The notes under the pieces are model-generated. The model did not search any database and was not told the DNA's origin. It saw only the letters and a program-made list of their open reading frames with translations. Position numbers and translations under genes: made by a program. Source: Misgurnus anguillicaudatus (taxonomy: Eukaryota; Chordata; Actinopteri; Cypriniformes; Cobitidae). Taken from it: 64,000 nt of DNA. Location: NCBI RefSeq assembly GCF_027580225.2, contig NC_073348.2:28137501-28201500 (forward strand). The letters are read 5' to 3'. Shown here in pieces: positions 12,409-23,420 of the stretch; the first letter of the stretch is position 1; each line of letters opens with the position of its first letter.

Positions 12409-12931
12409 TACAGTACTGTGCAAAAGTCTTAGGCCACCATCACCAGCTTTGTTGTTTTAGCAAAGTTTTAATATCCATCCATATTTATTTATCACTCTTT
12501 TTTAAGATACAAACAGAAAATACAGGAAATATGTGCACGAAATTAAAAACAAAACAATTTTCAGGACTAAATGTCTTCTTGAGGCATCGGTCAGTATTTA
12601 ATGTAACCTCTCTTGGCACGAAACACATCTTGAGCGTTTTTGAGGAGACTGAAGTCCTGAAGTCATAGATTACAATTAGAAATTAGGATTTAATTTCATT
12701 TAGGTTTAAGAGATCCTGCAGTTTCCTGCTATTGCTCAAGTGGAAGGGGAGTTTTACCCTAAATACTTGACACTTATACAGTTTTTAATACTACATACAC
12801 ATTTCCTGTATTTTCTGGTTGTATTCAAATAAAGAGAGACGGGGAAATAATTATATATGATCACTATACAATTGCAAAAACAACAAATCTAATTCTGGCA
12901 TGGTGGCCTAAGGCTTTTGCACAGTACTGTA
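12409..12931. mobile_element. Tc1/mariner-like MITE
   Basis: About 520 bp with terminal inverted repeats: CAGTACTGTGCAAAAGTCTT at 12411 followed by AGGCCACC, and the complement GGTGGCCTAAGGCTTTTGCA ending with CAGTACTG at 12929. TA dinucleotides flank both ends, as expected for Tc1/mariner target sites, and this terminal sequence is common in fish Tc1-like elements. The interior is AT-rich and non-coding; an ORF at 12360-12668 crosses the terminus and is spurious. Confidence 0.8.
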
Positions 12932-13133
12932 TATCTATTTTCTTTAGCTTCTTTATTTAAATATATAAACCATACTAAACATAAAGCATTACAACAGAAT
13001 TTTAAACATCAAAATTATAACACAAGATCGCTTATAAAATCCAACACATAGCATTAAACATTAATCTTTTTACTCACTTTGTTTAAAACACATTAAAATA
13101 ACACTTAACTGCCTAAATTAAGTGTTCCTATAG

Positions 13134-13765
13134 TGCTCCTATAACTCAGTGCTGAAGGCAAAAGTGTGAGTTCAATCCAAGGGAACACACAAAATAATAA
13201 AATATATACTAGGGATGCACCGAATCCAGGATTCGGATTTGGCCGAATACTAGGCTTTTTGACGGGGTTTGGGTTCGGCCGAATCGTAGATTTTTTTCCC
13301 ACCAAACCGAACCCTAGGCTTGCGCTACGCTGGTTGACGTCACGTGGCCGTTGATTACACAAATCGGGTGCTGACGTGGAGATAAGCTTTTTCTTCCGGT
13401 GAGCCTTAGGGGCGGTTCACATTTCGCGAAAGCACCTGGGAAAACAAGCGTGTATAATATAGTGTATAAAAATAGTTTTTTCCACTTGTCATCCTGGCAT
13501 AATGTTGCAGTTAAAATAAAATAAAATGAAAAATACACTGCTGTGGACATTGTTTACTGTATTCATGCGTTTTACTGTGTTAATGGAATAAGGATGCGAG
13601 TAGGATTCGGTATTCGGTTTCGGCCTAATCTTAAACAGTGGATTCGGTATTCGGCCGAACCCAAAAAATCTGGATTCGGTGCATCCCTAATATATACCTT
13701 GTAAAAAGTTGCTTGGGATAAAGTGTCTGCCAAGCACATAAATGTAAATTAAATTTAAATTTCAA
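13134..13765 (+). mobile_element. tRNA-derived SINE, split by a hAT element
   Basis: The left part (13134-13201) has a degraded tRNA-like head: AACTCAGTGCTGA near box A, then GTGAGTTCAATCC as a box B relative and GGGAACACAC. The right part (13690-13765) continues with CTTGTAAAAAGTTGCTTGG, AAGTGTCTGCCAAGCACA and an AAATGTAAATT tail, the usual 3' end of cyprinid SINEs. The two parts join across the hAT element once one target copy is removed. Confidence 0.75.
13202..13697. mobile_element. hAT-type MITE with exact 8-bp target duplication
   Basis: Element 13210-13689 begins TAGGGATGCACCGAATCC and ends GGATTCGGTGCATCCCTA. Identical ATATATAC copies flank it (13202-13209 and 13690-13697). The interior is built of repeated ATTCGG/TTGGCCGAA words. 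It shares the terminal TAGGGATGCACCGA with the element at 6375-6762 but differs inside, so they are related families. Non-autonomous. Confidence 0.9.
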
Positions 13766-14779
13766 GTCCTTGCTAAGCATGCTGGGAAACAGAAATCCTT
13801 TTCCTAGCCTCAATAAACCAACATTTTAAGGGTAAAAATTATGCATGACAAAAAAAAGTTAAACACATCACATCTGTGTTATATTTTAGATTTTTTAAAA
13901 TAAAAACTCAGCTTGTATTATAGAAATATTATTGGAATAAATGCCCTCGAAAATATGAATTGCCATTCCAAGTCTCCTTTATTGTGTGTGTTCCTCGCAT
14001 TTAATTTTCCTTACCAGTCATAATTTGGTTGGGAGGGAAGCGGTTGAAATGTATTTACGTTGAAACAGCCTGTATTGCTTTTGTACAAGCTGTCAAATGT
14101 GGTTTTGTAACATGAACTAAAAGCGAATGGCTATATAAAACAGGTACAAGCCCTTTGAGATCCCCAGCTTCCTGTTTTATTAGAAAACAAATCCAGCACA
14201 ATTGTTCTCTTCAAACCATTTTATGTTTCTAAAAGTTTTTTAACACCAGACCAAGTGAAAAATCTCAGTCAATCGACTTAAGCACATAGCGTGCACCAAA
14301 ACATGCACAAGTTCTTAACAGAAACACAGCATGTACATTAAAACGCCCTTAGGCTAGATACATTTCACATCTTTCATATTTGAAGTTCAGCCAAAATTAT
14401 CCTCACAGGCCTCACAACCACGGGTAACATCAGTAGACAATAAAGGGGTGAAAGCAAGCGTTTTCTGAGCTGGTTTTGCTATTGTTCAAAGCTCCGAGAG
14501 CCAAACCAGATTTCGCGAACGAAAACCTCAGAGCCCACATCAAACCTGTTTGACACACACTGGTGAATGGCCAACACAAAGAAAAAATGGGCGGTTTAAA
14601 CTCAGCACCACCGTGAGCCAAGCACAGCAAACGGGTTTCAAAAATACAGTGCAAAAACAGCGAAGATCTGTTCTCGTTTAGTGCCCGTTGATGTAAAACC
14701 GCAGTCAAATGTCAAGTTAGGACGCGGAGTATTCGCCATTGCATTTCACGGTCTATTTGCCATTGTGTTGTAATTGGCG
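13766..14779. other. unassigned single-copy sequence
   Basis: No supported gene. A 92-codon minus-strand ORF (14430-14708) has no visible domain. AATTCGCCATTG-like words near 14740-14800 lead into the following candidate regulatory block. Confidence 0.3.
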
Positions 14780-15330
14780 ATGTCAATGAATGCTAAAATT
14801 AATTGAGAATGATCTGAGCTTGATTACCGAGTCAGCGGGGTTTCTAAAGGTTGAGGATAGGCTGGTACGCTCCCTCTTTCCCCACCCTCCTCCCTCTTCT
14901 ATTTTCGCCCGCTGACTGTCGCTGTCTCGCTTTGCCTGCAGGCTGCGGTGGGGGACAGCTTGAAGAATGGCAACCGTTGCCAGGGTCACTTCTGACAGTG
15001 CCAATTTGATGTGCTGCCACGGAGAGCCGTGCGCCCCACCTCCCTTATTCTCTCTCCTCCTACCTCCCACAGAAAAAGCTGCGCGTCCTGATGGTTTTCT
15101 GATGCAAACTGTGGCGCGGCAAAATGCTTTTTCCCCTCCCGCTGCCTGCTTCTCCATCTGCCACTGGGGCCGTGCCGCCGCCGGCCGCCTGCCTGTCACA
15201 GCGTGCAGTGAAATTAGCCAGGGAGGAGGCACTCGCTAGCGCTAATTACGTTTTAATCATTGGAAATGTGTTGGCAAATCAAGGCCTGGAGCTCCAACTC
15301 TCTCCTCTGCAGAGAGGAGGAGTGTGTGTG
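14780..15330. promoter_or_regulatory. candidate conserved non-coding block (GC-rich)
   Basis: Unusually GC- and CpG-rich for the window, with GGCAACCGTTGCC (about 14968), GTGCCGCCGCCGGCCGCC (about 15172) and GCTAGCGCTAATTACG (about 15235). A 149-codon minus ORF and 70-90-codon plus ORFs overlap the same bases; GC richness alone lengthens ORFs, and no domain is visible. Enhancer-like use is an inference. Confidence 0.35.
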
Positions 15331-15949
15331 TGTTGAGGGGGGAAGATGGATAGAAAGATGAAGATAGGGAAACGCGAATGCAGGCCTAGGACTCAGGCGC
15401 TCTGAGGAGAAAATGGCGGAGTGCCTTGTGCTTTCTGCATTGTGCTGGAGGGAAAAAAGAAATTTCCCTTTAAGATTTGCGCTGAAAGCTTGAACACACT
15501 TCCTGTCTTTAAGTCGGCCATTGAGAAGTATCACATTTTTAAGGGTAAACAAACACGGAAACTTTCTCTCCAGACTATTTGTGATAGTCTGACACATTTG
15601 CATGTACAAATCTTAACTTGAGGCAATTATGTAGGAATTTTAGCTACAGGTTTTCCAAAACACCAATGCGACAAAACACCATTATTTTTCGAAGTAACAA
15701 GATACACATCATCCATACTTGAGCCACAAACCAAAGAAACCTATAAATAAAAGGTTTACAAACAGGCCTACATCGATGTCTTTGTCACACTGTATTTGTG
15801 TAATCAGTGCCCAATTTAATTTAAAGCTCAAACTCCCAAACTAAACCTAGATGTCTATTTTCACTTAATGGCCTAAACAATGTCACTGCTAATCCTCTGT
15901 CCCCATGACCCTCAATGCCTTTAACACAAAACCCGACTGAAACCCAACC

Positions 15950-16150
15950 TCACTGAGAAGAAAAACAGCAGAGGTTGCTGTCAGCCACAGCAGCGAGGAG
16001 AAGGAAATGTATCTCGACACCTTTGACTGCTTTAGGCCATTAGGCGCGCCAGGTTGTGGACTGATGATATTCAGAGACTAATTCGCACAGCATCTGTGTG
16101 ACGTTCAGCTGTCATCTTGAAGCATGACGGGATGAAGGAGATGAGGAACA
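15950..16150. promoter_or_regulatory. candidate conserved non-coding block
   Basis: Unique sequence with TTAGGCGCGCCAGG, a GACTAATTCGC homeodomain-like word and TGTGACGTTCAGCTGTC, which contains an E-box-like CAGCTG. The flanks 15340-15950 and 16150-16500 show nothing recognisable. Confidence 0.3.
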
Positions 16151-16508
16151 AATGAGGAGGGATGTGTGACAGCCAGAAGGTCCTAGACACTGAAAAACCG
16201 TCCCGTTCACTTTCCGTGTGTGTCCTGTTCTCTCGCTTTCCACTTAAGTATGTCCTGTCAGAAAGCAGTCATCTGTTGCCTGGCCTAATAACCTCCAGGC
16301 TAATCATGCAGCCCCGCCCTCCCCCTAAACCACATCGCCAACATCTGCAGGCAATTTCCTCCTCAATGTGACACTTTCTCCAGACAGATTTGTTCTGGCC
16401 ACAAGCACTGAATTTCAGGTAAAGGACTGAGAAGACCCTGTGCTCTGTTCCAACGCTAATACGCTAATAGTCCATCAAAATATGAAAATACTTATAGTTT
16501 ACTTACCC

Positions 16509-16659
16509 ACGCTCTCAGAAAAAAGGCACAAAAAGGTACAAAAGTTGGCAATGGGGCGGTACCTTTTCAAGACGTTCACATATTGCTATCTCAAAGGGAC
16601 ATATATTTTAAGACCTTTTTAAAATGTACTTCTCCCAGTGACAACTTTTCTAAGAGTGT
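16509..16659. mobile_element. 'GGTACC' MITE, near complete
   Basis: Starts ACGCTCTCAGAAAAAAGG, contains ATGGGGCGGTACC and ends with CCCAGTGACAAC...TAAGAGTGTG. The two ends are inverted copies of each other. Best-preserved full copy of the family in this window, about 150 bp. Confidence 0.8.
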
Positions 16660-16846
16660 GTGAATCTCATTGGTTCTCGTGTGTCATATGATCTGTAGTC
16701 ATATAGTATCTGTTTTTATCACGACATGCACAAACCAATGTGGTTTAACATAATATCTTCTTAGATTTCACAAAACAATATTTTGAAATGATTATAACAA
16801 CATTTTATTATATTCAACTGAAAATATGAAGTCATGTACATCTGGG

Positions 16847-16891
16847 ATGAGGGTGAGTAAATTTTCATATAAGGGTGAACTATTCCTTTAA
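16847..16891 (+). mobile_element. right end of a TTAA-type fish MITE (K family)
   Basis: The stretch GAGGGTGAGTAAATTTTC through GGGTGAACTATTCC to TTAA at 16888-16891 matches the right end of the copy at 62866-63036 and a MITE very common in fish. The left end is not recognised. Confidence 0.7.
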
Positions 16892-17322
16892 TGCTGCGTT
16901 CAGACCAGCCGCGGAAGAGGCGTCAAGCGTGAGTGATTTCAATGATAAGTCAATGTAAAGACGCGTTGACGCTCGTCTGGAGGTCTCGCAGCGCGAATGG
17001 GGTGTTAAGCGTGGCGTGGTAGACGCGATTTCACCTTATTCACGCGTCTAGTTAGCGCAATTTGTCACAGCAAATGCGGCAGTTGAAAATTTTGATCTTT
17101 GGTGAAAAACGCGCTGCGTTAACCAATCAGGAGCTTCCTGTAGTAGTGACGTGATTACAGGAAGCGAGCGCAGTCGCAGAAGCCCCTCCCATGATGCGAA
17201 TTTCCGCGTGAATGTCTCGATGACTAGAATTTCACACACGAATGAAGAATGTTTAAGCAGCAAACTAGACGCGGTATATGCGAATTTGACGCCTCAAACG
17301 CTGCTGGTGTGAACCCACGGTA
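16892..17322. mobile_element. unclassified MITE with GCTGCGTTCA ends
   Basis: The left end TGCTGCGTTCAGACCAGC is mirrored by ACGCTGCTGGTGTGAACCC at the right. The interior is rich in GACGCG and GCGTC words, including GTCAAGCGTGAG, seen in common zebrafish-type elements. It follows the TTAA ending the previous element directly. A CCCACGGTAAAA direct duplication sits at the right boundary. Confidence 0.65.
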
Positions 17323-17385
17323 AAACCCACGGTAAAAGTATTCAATAAAATCATTCAGTGCAATAAGAAATTATTTACTTTTCAC

Positions 17386-17690
17386 AAGGGCTGTCAAAAG
17401 ATTAATCGTGATTAATGGCATACAAAATAAAAGTTTGTTTTTGCATAATATATGTATGTGCACTGTGTGTAATTATTTCGCATATATAAATACACACATA
17501 TGCATGTACTTAAGAAACATTTACATGTATATATATATATATATTTTCATATAAATATTATATTATATATAAATAAATAAAATATATACATATATGTGTG
17601 TATTTATATATACATAATAATTAAACACAATAAACACACAAATATATTATGCAAACACAAACTTTTATTTTGTAAGCAATTATGAAAGCC
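17386..17690. mobile_element. AT-rich palindromic element with GGGCTGTCAA end
   Basis: Begins AAGGGCTGTCAAAAGATT, with TTAATCGTGATTAATGGC next to it, and a nearly mirror-image interior: AAAATAAAAGTTTGTTTT left against AAACTTTTATTTTG right around an AT-rich core of TATATA words. This structure is typical of an abundant fish element. The right end is eroded. Confidence 0.65.
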
Positions 17691-18073
17691 TTACTTTTTA
17701 CACAGTGTTTGTGTGCCATGTTTTTAATGCTCATTTGAATGCCCAAGCCATTAGTGGGACAACATGCTAATGTAAAAATTTAACTGAAATGAATTTTAGG
17801 TCAAGTATCCCGTGTGGAGCCCCTTCCACGACATTGCACAAATGATGTTGCTCACTTGTGTATCTTGAATATGCTTGAAAATAACAAGGCCTTTATAGTT
17901 TATGACCCACAGAGTTCCTCTTTACACAACGACAGTCACAGTGCTTGCGGATGGAGACTCATCGCTAGCATTACCTTTAAAATAGCATCTGTGTGATGAA
18001 AAACTGATGACGCAGAGCCAAGAGTGACAGGAAATGCTACTGTATGAGAATGAGAGATGTAGTTGAATTCAGC

Positions 18074-18130
18074 TACACACACACACACACAAAGGGTTAG
18101 TGTTGTGTGTGTGTGTGTGTGTGTGTGTGT
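18074..18130. repeat. facing (AC)n and (GT)n microsatellites
   Basis: An (AC)n run at 18074-18091 is followed, after AAAGGGTTAGTGTT, by a (GT)n run at about 18105-18130. Transcribed, the two would form an 18-bp-plus hairpin. The unique sequence from 17691 to 18950 otherwise holds nothing recognised. Confidence 0.9.
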
Positions 18131-18950
18131 CTATGCGTGTACTGTATGTAAATGTGTCTGTGTATCTGGAGGGTATGTCTACCTTTAAAATAACTTGTCA
18201 GCTAAGCTGCTTGGGCTGACAGATGTGAGATGGAGCCCTGAGGTGGAGCTTGGTACAGACAGATGGTGCCACAGGGCAACTCGCTTAGCTGATCATCCAA
18301 GGGTGGCATCATCACCCGGCCTGCCAGCCACAAGTGAGAGTGAGGCCAAGAAAAAAATGCAGTATGTGTGTTTTTGGGAGCACTGTATGTGTTTATTCAT
18401 GTCAATTTAGGTAAGAGATCCAATCTAACTCAGGTCTACTTAAAGATGCAAGACATTATCACCCAAACAAACAAACAAACTCAGTCTGTAATTCACTCCC
18501 AGAGGCGTTCACGCTGAAGAAGGTTAGCCGACAAACAGTTGCTAGCTTAATCAAAGATTAATGAAAAGGTTTTCAGACAATTAAATACATCAGATTGCAT
18601 TGTTTGTACCATTACGGCTCCTCCCTGGGGACCAGTCCACTTTGTTTGCATTTTAATTACTGCATGCGCAGCTGACATTTGCTCTGACGCCAGCTGCCAT
18701 GTTTGTTTTGCTGCCCTTCGTGCCCTCTGGAAAAAAGCAGCGAAGTGAAACAAGTATGTATGTAGTTATGATAAAGCCGTATATCCCTGCGGCACATAGA
18801 CGTATATGTAAATATGGGTCAAATGGACAATGCAGACGAACACAGGTCAAGGGCATTTTATAAAAAAAATGGCCATTTTTCTAACAGTGTAAGAATGAGA
18901 GATATTCCATCTTGCTTTTCTTCATCTAGCTCTCTAATTTTATCAATCTA

Positions 18951-18992
18951 GCTCTCTCTCTTCTCTCTCACTCTCTCTCTCTCTCTCTCTCT
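18951..18992. repeat. (CT)n microsatellite
   Basis: Imperfect then pure CT dinucleotides. Confidence 0.9.
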
Positions 18993-19260
18993 GTGGCTGT
19001 AATCACTTTGCTCCCCACACCTGACGGCACACTATTAACTCTAGGTCTCTCCGGTGACCCTGTGGGTCGTTGCCCATCACATCAAGTTTTTATTAGGGAA
19101 TTTTCCTCATCATTAGCTTCGGCCAAGACGCCCACCATTAATATTCATCCTACTGCACACTTCCATCATCCTCTATCTCTATCTGACAAACTGCAACACT
19201 CGCGGCACCTATCATTAACAGAGCTCCATCTACTCGCTCACAGTGTGTGTCTGTTGTTTG
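18993..19260. promoter_or_regulatory. candidate conserved non-coding block
   Basis: Unique sequence with CTCATCATTAGCTTCGG, ATTAATATTCATCC and CTATCATTAACAGAGC words. It contains part of a 104-codon ORF (18993-19307) with no domain. Regulatory use is inferred. Confidence 0.3.
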
Positions 19261-19574
19261 GCAAGGCTGTAATGGTTTTGGTCTTGAAACTATGTCATGC
19301 TTTTTAAACACCAAGAACATCATAGCCTTGTATCTCCTTTTTTAGTCAGTTGCGGGGATTGGAAAAACACCAAAAATACAAAATTGTGTGCAGTGCAAGA
19401 TGAGTCATCAACAACACGTTTACTATGTCTTACTGGAAGAAAAGACTGTAAATCGAACAAAAATTTGAATTTTGTACCTTTAGAAGCATGCTAGCATATA
19501 GATGACTTTTAACAGACAGTTACAGACACAGAGTCTGAATAAAATGCAGACATTAATTCACATCAAATGTTTTG

Positions 19575-20325
19575 AATTGTCTTTATACCTTAAAGGGACA
19601 CTCCACTTTTTTGAAAATATGCAAATTTTCCAACTCTCCTAGACTTAAACATTTGATTTTTACCGTTTTCGAATCCATTCACCGATCTCCGGGTCTGGCG
19701 ATACCATTTTTAGCATAGCTTAGCATAATCCATTGAATCTGATTAGACCATTAGCATTGTCCTCAAAAATAACCAAAGAGTTTCAATATTTCTCTTATTT
19801 AAAACTTGATTTTTCTGTAGTTACATCGTGTACTAAGACGGACAGAAAATTAAAAGTTGTGATTTTCTGAGCCGATATGGCTAGGAACAATACTCTCATT
19901 CTGTCGTAATAATCAAGGACTTTAATGCCGTAACATGGCTGCAGGTACATGGCGCAATGATATTACACAGTGCCCGAAAATAGTCCTTTGCTATTGAAAG
20001 TTACCAAGGGGACTATTTTAGGCGCTGTGTAATATCATTGCACCTCCTGCAGCCATGTTACGATAGCAAAGTCCTTGATTATTACACCAGAATAAGAGTA
20101 TAGTTCCTGGTCTAAATGCTAATGGTCTAATCAGATTTAATGGATTATGCTAAGCTATGCTAAAAGTGGTACCGCCAGACCTGGAGATCGGCTGAACGGA
20201 TTCCAAAACGGTAAAAATATCAAATGTTTAGGGGGGCTGGAAAATTAGCGTATTTTCAGGGAAAGTGGAGTGTCCCTTTAATGAACTGTAGTCACTCTAG
20301 ACAAAAGTGTCTGCCAAATGACACT
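19575..20325 (+). mobile_element. SINE 3' tail split by a TTAA palindrome
   Basis: GTCTTTATACC before 19590 joins, once the inserted element is removed, to TGAACTGTAGTCACTC and AAAAGTGTCTGCCAAATGA after 20281. Together this is the standard 3' domain of cyprinid tRNA-derived SINEs (compare 13690-13765). The tRNA-related head is not recognisable to the left. Confidence 0.65.
19590..20281. mobile_element. TTAA-flanked long palindromic MITE, family P2
   Basis: Element 19594-20277 lies between TTAA at 19590-19593 and 20278-20281. Ends are AGGGACACTCCACTTT and AAGTGGAGTGTCCCT. Arms pair from the ends to about 19757/20117, then again between about 19893-19988 and 20005-20102. An unpaired segment of about 130 bases (19758-19890) is present only on the left. 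The rest of the 684-bp unit is one long hairpin. No ORF of note. AG termini and TTAA fit Kolobok-type elements. Confidence 0.9.
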
Positions 20326-20926
20326 TTGAAACTCATTACATATAGCTGAGTGATATACAATCAGTTTAAGCAATCATTAATAAGAACAATGAGTTCACTA
20401 AACATACATCATCATCATCATCATCCAGTAAAAATGCAATGACTGCACAAAGAAACATTACAACACAGGACTGTTTAACTGCTGCAGTGAATGCATCAAC
20501 TAGAGGCGTAACCAATATATGAGCCCTGCAGGTAAAGAGCAGACACTCCCACCCACAGACAGAGGTGATAAGAGCAGGCGTTTACTGTGATAACACCCCC
20601 GTACCAAACACACAGACACACACTGACTGCACTAATGCTGTATTGAAGCCTCTGTTAGCCAAAGGCACCTCCAGCAATTAATCGACAATTCCCTGACAAA
20701 CCAAGATAAACCTTAGGAAGTCAGCATGTTTGAGCGTGTGCATGCCATGCATGTGTGTGCACAACAGAATCAACATTTCCATGCAAGATCACATGAAGAA
20801 CATAAATGATGATATTTAAAAAATACACCAGAAATGTGTATATATAGTACAGTAAATTACATTGGTAACATGGAAAAAGATTCAGGATCCCAGACAGTAC
20901 TATCTGCAAGTTAAACCTTTTTAATT
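20326..20926. other. unassigned sequence with short CAT microsatellite
   Basis: A (CAT)n run at about 20406-20425. No gene or element recognised; the 99-codon minus ORF at 20721-21020 runs into the next repeat and is spurious. Confidence 0.35.
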
Positions 20927-21361
20927 TTAACAGGGACATATCATGAAAATCTGACTCTTTCCAGTGCTGTAATTGGGTCCCCAGTGCTTCTATCAACCTA
21001 GAAAATGTGAAAAAGATCAACCCACTAACTTAGATTTGGTAAACCATTCTCTGCAAGCATGTGAAAAAATAGGTCATTAATATTTGGCTCCCCTTGTGAT
21101 GTCAGAAAGGGATAATACCGCCCCTTATTCTGCACTATCCAACCACGGCACTGCAATTTAGTGCAGAGATCAACTAATTTGATTTTTAAAAGACAAACCT
21201 TAAAACGGCACATCTTTGCTCACACCTACAAAGTGGCAATTTTAACATGATATAATAAAGTATGTATTTGGTATTTTGAGCTAGAACTTCACAAACGTAC
21301 TCAGGGGACACCAAAGATTTATTTGACATCTTAAAAAAGTCTTGTGAAATGTCCCCTTTAA
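20927..21361 (+). mobile_element. TTAA-type MITE, 'GGGGACATTTCA' family, copy 1
   Basis: Landmarks ACTCTTTCCAGTGCTGTAAT, GGTAAACCATTCTCTGCA, TTGGCTCCCCTTGTGATG and TCTTGTGAAATGTCCCC are shared with 49429-49762 (inverted, deleted), 51190-51491 and 54604-55034. TTAA occurs at both ends (20927-20930 and 21358-21361). AG/CAG termini. Non-coding. Confidence 0.85.
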
Positions 21362-21622
21362 AGAATTGTTAAATTATTGTCATGACCTTTGTTCATTTCC
21401 TAGTGTAATCTGATTTTGCATATTTCAACTGAAAGGCAAGCATGCAATTTTGAACCAGTTAAGTGTTTCATACATAAATGGATTAAATTATACAGAAATT
21501 CCAAGATTATTCTAAGATTTAAATTATTATAATATTATAATTTTTTTTGGTTGGACAGAACAAAGAGGTGTCCACAAAAGGCCTCAGTTTGTCAAATAAA
21601 TTTTGAATTTAAGGTTTTTAGA

Positions 21623-21719
21623 TTAAAGCAACACTAAAGAGTTTTTGCTCTTTGCTCCCCCTACAGGTTAGAAGCGGAATTGTCCATTACTCTTTGAAAA
21701 CTCTTTGGTGTTGATTTAA
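21623..21719 (-). mobile_element. deleted TTAA-type MITE, 'AGCAACACTAAAGAG' family (89 bp)
   Basis: Element 21627-21715 between TTAA copies. The left 68 bp are the inverse of the right end of the 315-bp copy at 62086-62400, including GCTCTTTGCTCCCCCTAC; the last bases, AACTCTTTGGTGTTG, are the other end. So it is an internally deleted derivative keeping both termini. Confidence 0.85.
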
Positions 21720-21726
21720 ATTTTAC

Positions 21727-22172
21727 TTAAAGGAAAACACCACAATTTTTTTTTTATATTTTACTATGTTCTTACCTCAACTTAGATGAATGAATACATA
21801 CCTATATTTTTTCAATGTGTGCACTTAATCTTTGTACAGTGCTTCTTGAATGCGTTAGCATTTAGCCTAGCCCCATTCATTCCTATGGCTCCAAACAAAA
21901 GTTTTATTTTGTGACCACCATACTTACTCATGTAACTACTCATGTAACAGTCTTTAAAAAGGGAAAACATGGAAGTGTTTGGTGGCTTCTAAATTCATCC
22001 CTGTTTGGAGCAATAGGAATGAATGGTGCTAGGCTAAATGCTAACACATTCACAAGGTGCTATACAAAGATTAAAAGTGCATGCATTGAAAAAAGATAGG
22101 CATGTATTAATGCATCTAAGTTGAGGTAAGAACATAGTAAAATATTGAAAAACAGTGGTGTTTTCCTTTAAA
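21727..22172. mobile_element. TTAA-flanked palindromic MITE, family P3, short copy
   Basis: Element 21731-22168 (438 bp), TTAA on both sides. Ends AGGAAAACACCACAATT and ACAGTGGTGTTTTCCT. The arms, with ATGTTCTTACCTCAACTTAG and TTAGCCTAGCCCCATTCATT, are inverted copies. Compared with 41709-42438 the centre is about 290 bp shorter. ORFs on both strands are parts of the palindrome. Confidence 0.9.
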
Positions 22173-22530
22173 GGGGCTTTTAAAAAGTTCTCTTGACAGA
22201 AATGCAATATAATATACATAACTATATTATCTGTGGTGTATAAAGACCTCACAAAATCAACTGTATTGTTTTTATTACCTTAGAATGAGCCATTTTTATC
22301 TACGTACACTGCGGGTCTGCTTACATGGAAGTCGCTGTCATGTTTCAACAGTAGCACTAAAAGTATAACTGCTCTATAGAGCGCGTTTTGTCACTAAGTT
22401 GTCTCAGACGATGACATTTTTAGTCCAGTTTTGGCTACCGTAGCTTCACTATGCATTTCGTGAGGGGTAGGCTCTGGATTAAGCAGTTAGTTGCAACAGT
22501 TTCACTAAAATCTACACACTGGTCCTTTAA
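22173..22530 (+). mobile_element. TTAA-type MITE, 'AGGTGCANTGTGTAAC' family, copy 1
   Basis: Shares TTGACAGAAATGCAATATAA, GGTGTATAAAGACCT, GTTTTGTCACTAAGTTG and the right end TAAAATCTACACACTGG with 31367-31702 and 62470-62839. The right TTAA is at 22527-22530; the left is shared with the abutting P3 element and the left terminus is decayed, so P3 may have landed at its very end. Confidence 0.8.
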
Positions 22531-22819
22531 AAAACATCAACAACATACGAATTAACAATGTGTGCTGCCAAAAAACAAAGCACAGATGTGTTGGACGGCA
22601 CAAAACTAATGTTTGTGCCGAGCAGCTTTAACTTCAGTGCCATTATCATTCATCACAAATTAATTTTCCACACATGCTTGATCCAATTGTTCTCATACAA
22701 TCAGCATAAACACCACTCAACACGCAAACAAGCCTCAGCGAATAAACGCCGATGCAAACGTCTCGCTCTCAACTCAGCGGCCCCGCAGAGCTGCCAAAGA
22801 TCTGCTTTGTAAACAACAA

Positions 22820-23420
22820 AAATCTTTAATTTGAGAGAGCGATGCTGAGCAAAATGAAATTAAAAGGAACTCATGCTAACGGTTAAATTACTCACGGCGC
22901 GCTAAATTACATTTGCTTTTCCATCGGAGAGATCAAACGCGCAAACTCCGGCACTCCGACGCTAATTATTTACAGTCTTCACCTCCCTTCCTTCCCAAGA
23001 GGCATAATAAACACACACTCTCTCTCTTTCTCTCTCTCTCACACATTTCTATATGCGCATTTGTTTATTTTCCATATTTTAAATAACACACCCCCACCAC
23101 TCATAATACTCGCCGTGTAAGGGTCAAAAATTGAGATTGGGATTGTAATCCCAGAGTTCACTGGGGCTACTTAAAAAAGCAGACCAATTAAAGCAGGATG
23201 GGCCCGGTGGGAGTGTTGCCGTGGCAGCGTCGCCATGGGAGCGGAGGGTGAGTGACACCAATGGCTGTCACTGGGATTAATTAGCATGCTAAGTGGCGAA
23301 GGGGAGCACTAGGCGGCGGGTGCGAAGCAGAGCCATCTGACACGCGCGCACACCCCAGACGTGTGGTTTTGCACCAAAGGTGGTGCCAGTGCAGATTGCA
23401 TTCGCACCCCTGAGGAGTGA
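22820..23420. promoter_or_regulatory. candidate conserved non-coding block
   Basis: Two dense parts. 22830-22990 has CGGTTAAATTACTCACGG, GCTAAATTACATTTGC and GACGCTAATTATTTAC. 23140-23420 has ACCAATTAAAGC, TTGCCGTGGCAGCGTCGC and GGGATTAATTAGCATGC. Homeodomain-like TAATTA cores next to CpG-containing words are typical of developmental enhancers. A CT microsatellite lies between, near 23018-23040. Confidence 0.4.

Noticed and set aside
14783..15232. 149-codon minus-strand ORF
   Set aside because: It lies in GC-rich DNA where stops are rarer, overlaps two plus-strand ORFs, and shows no domain.
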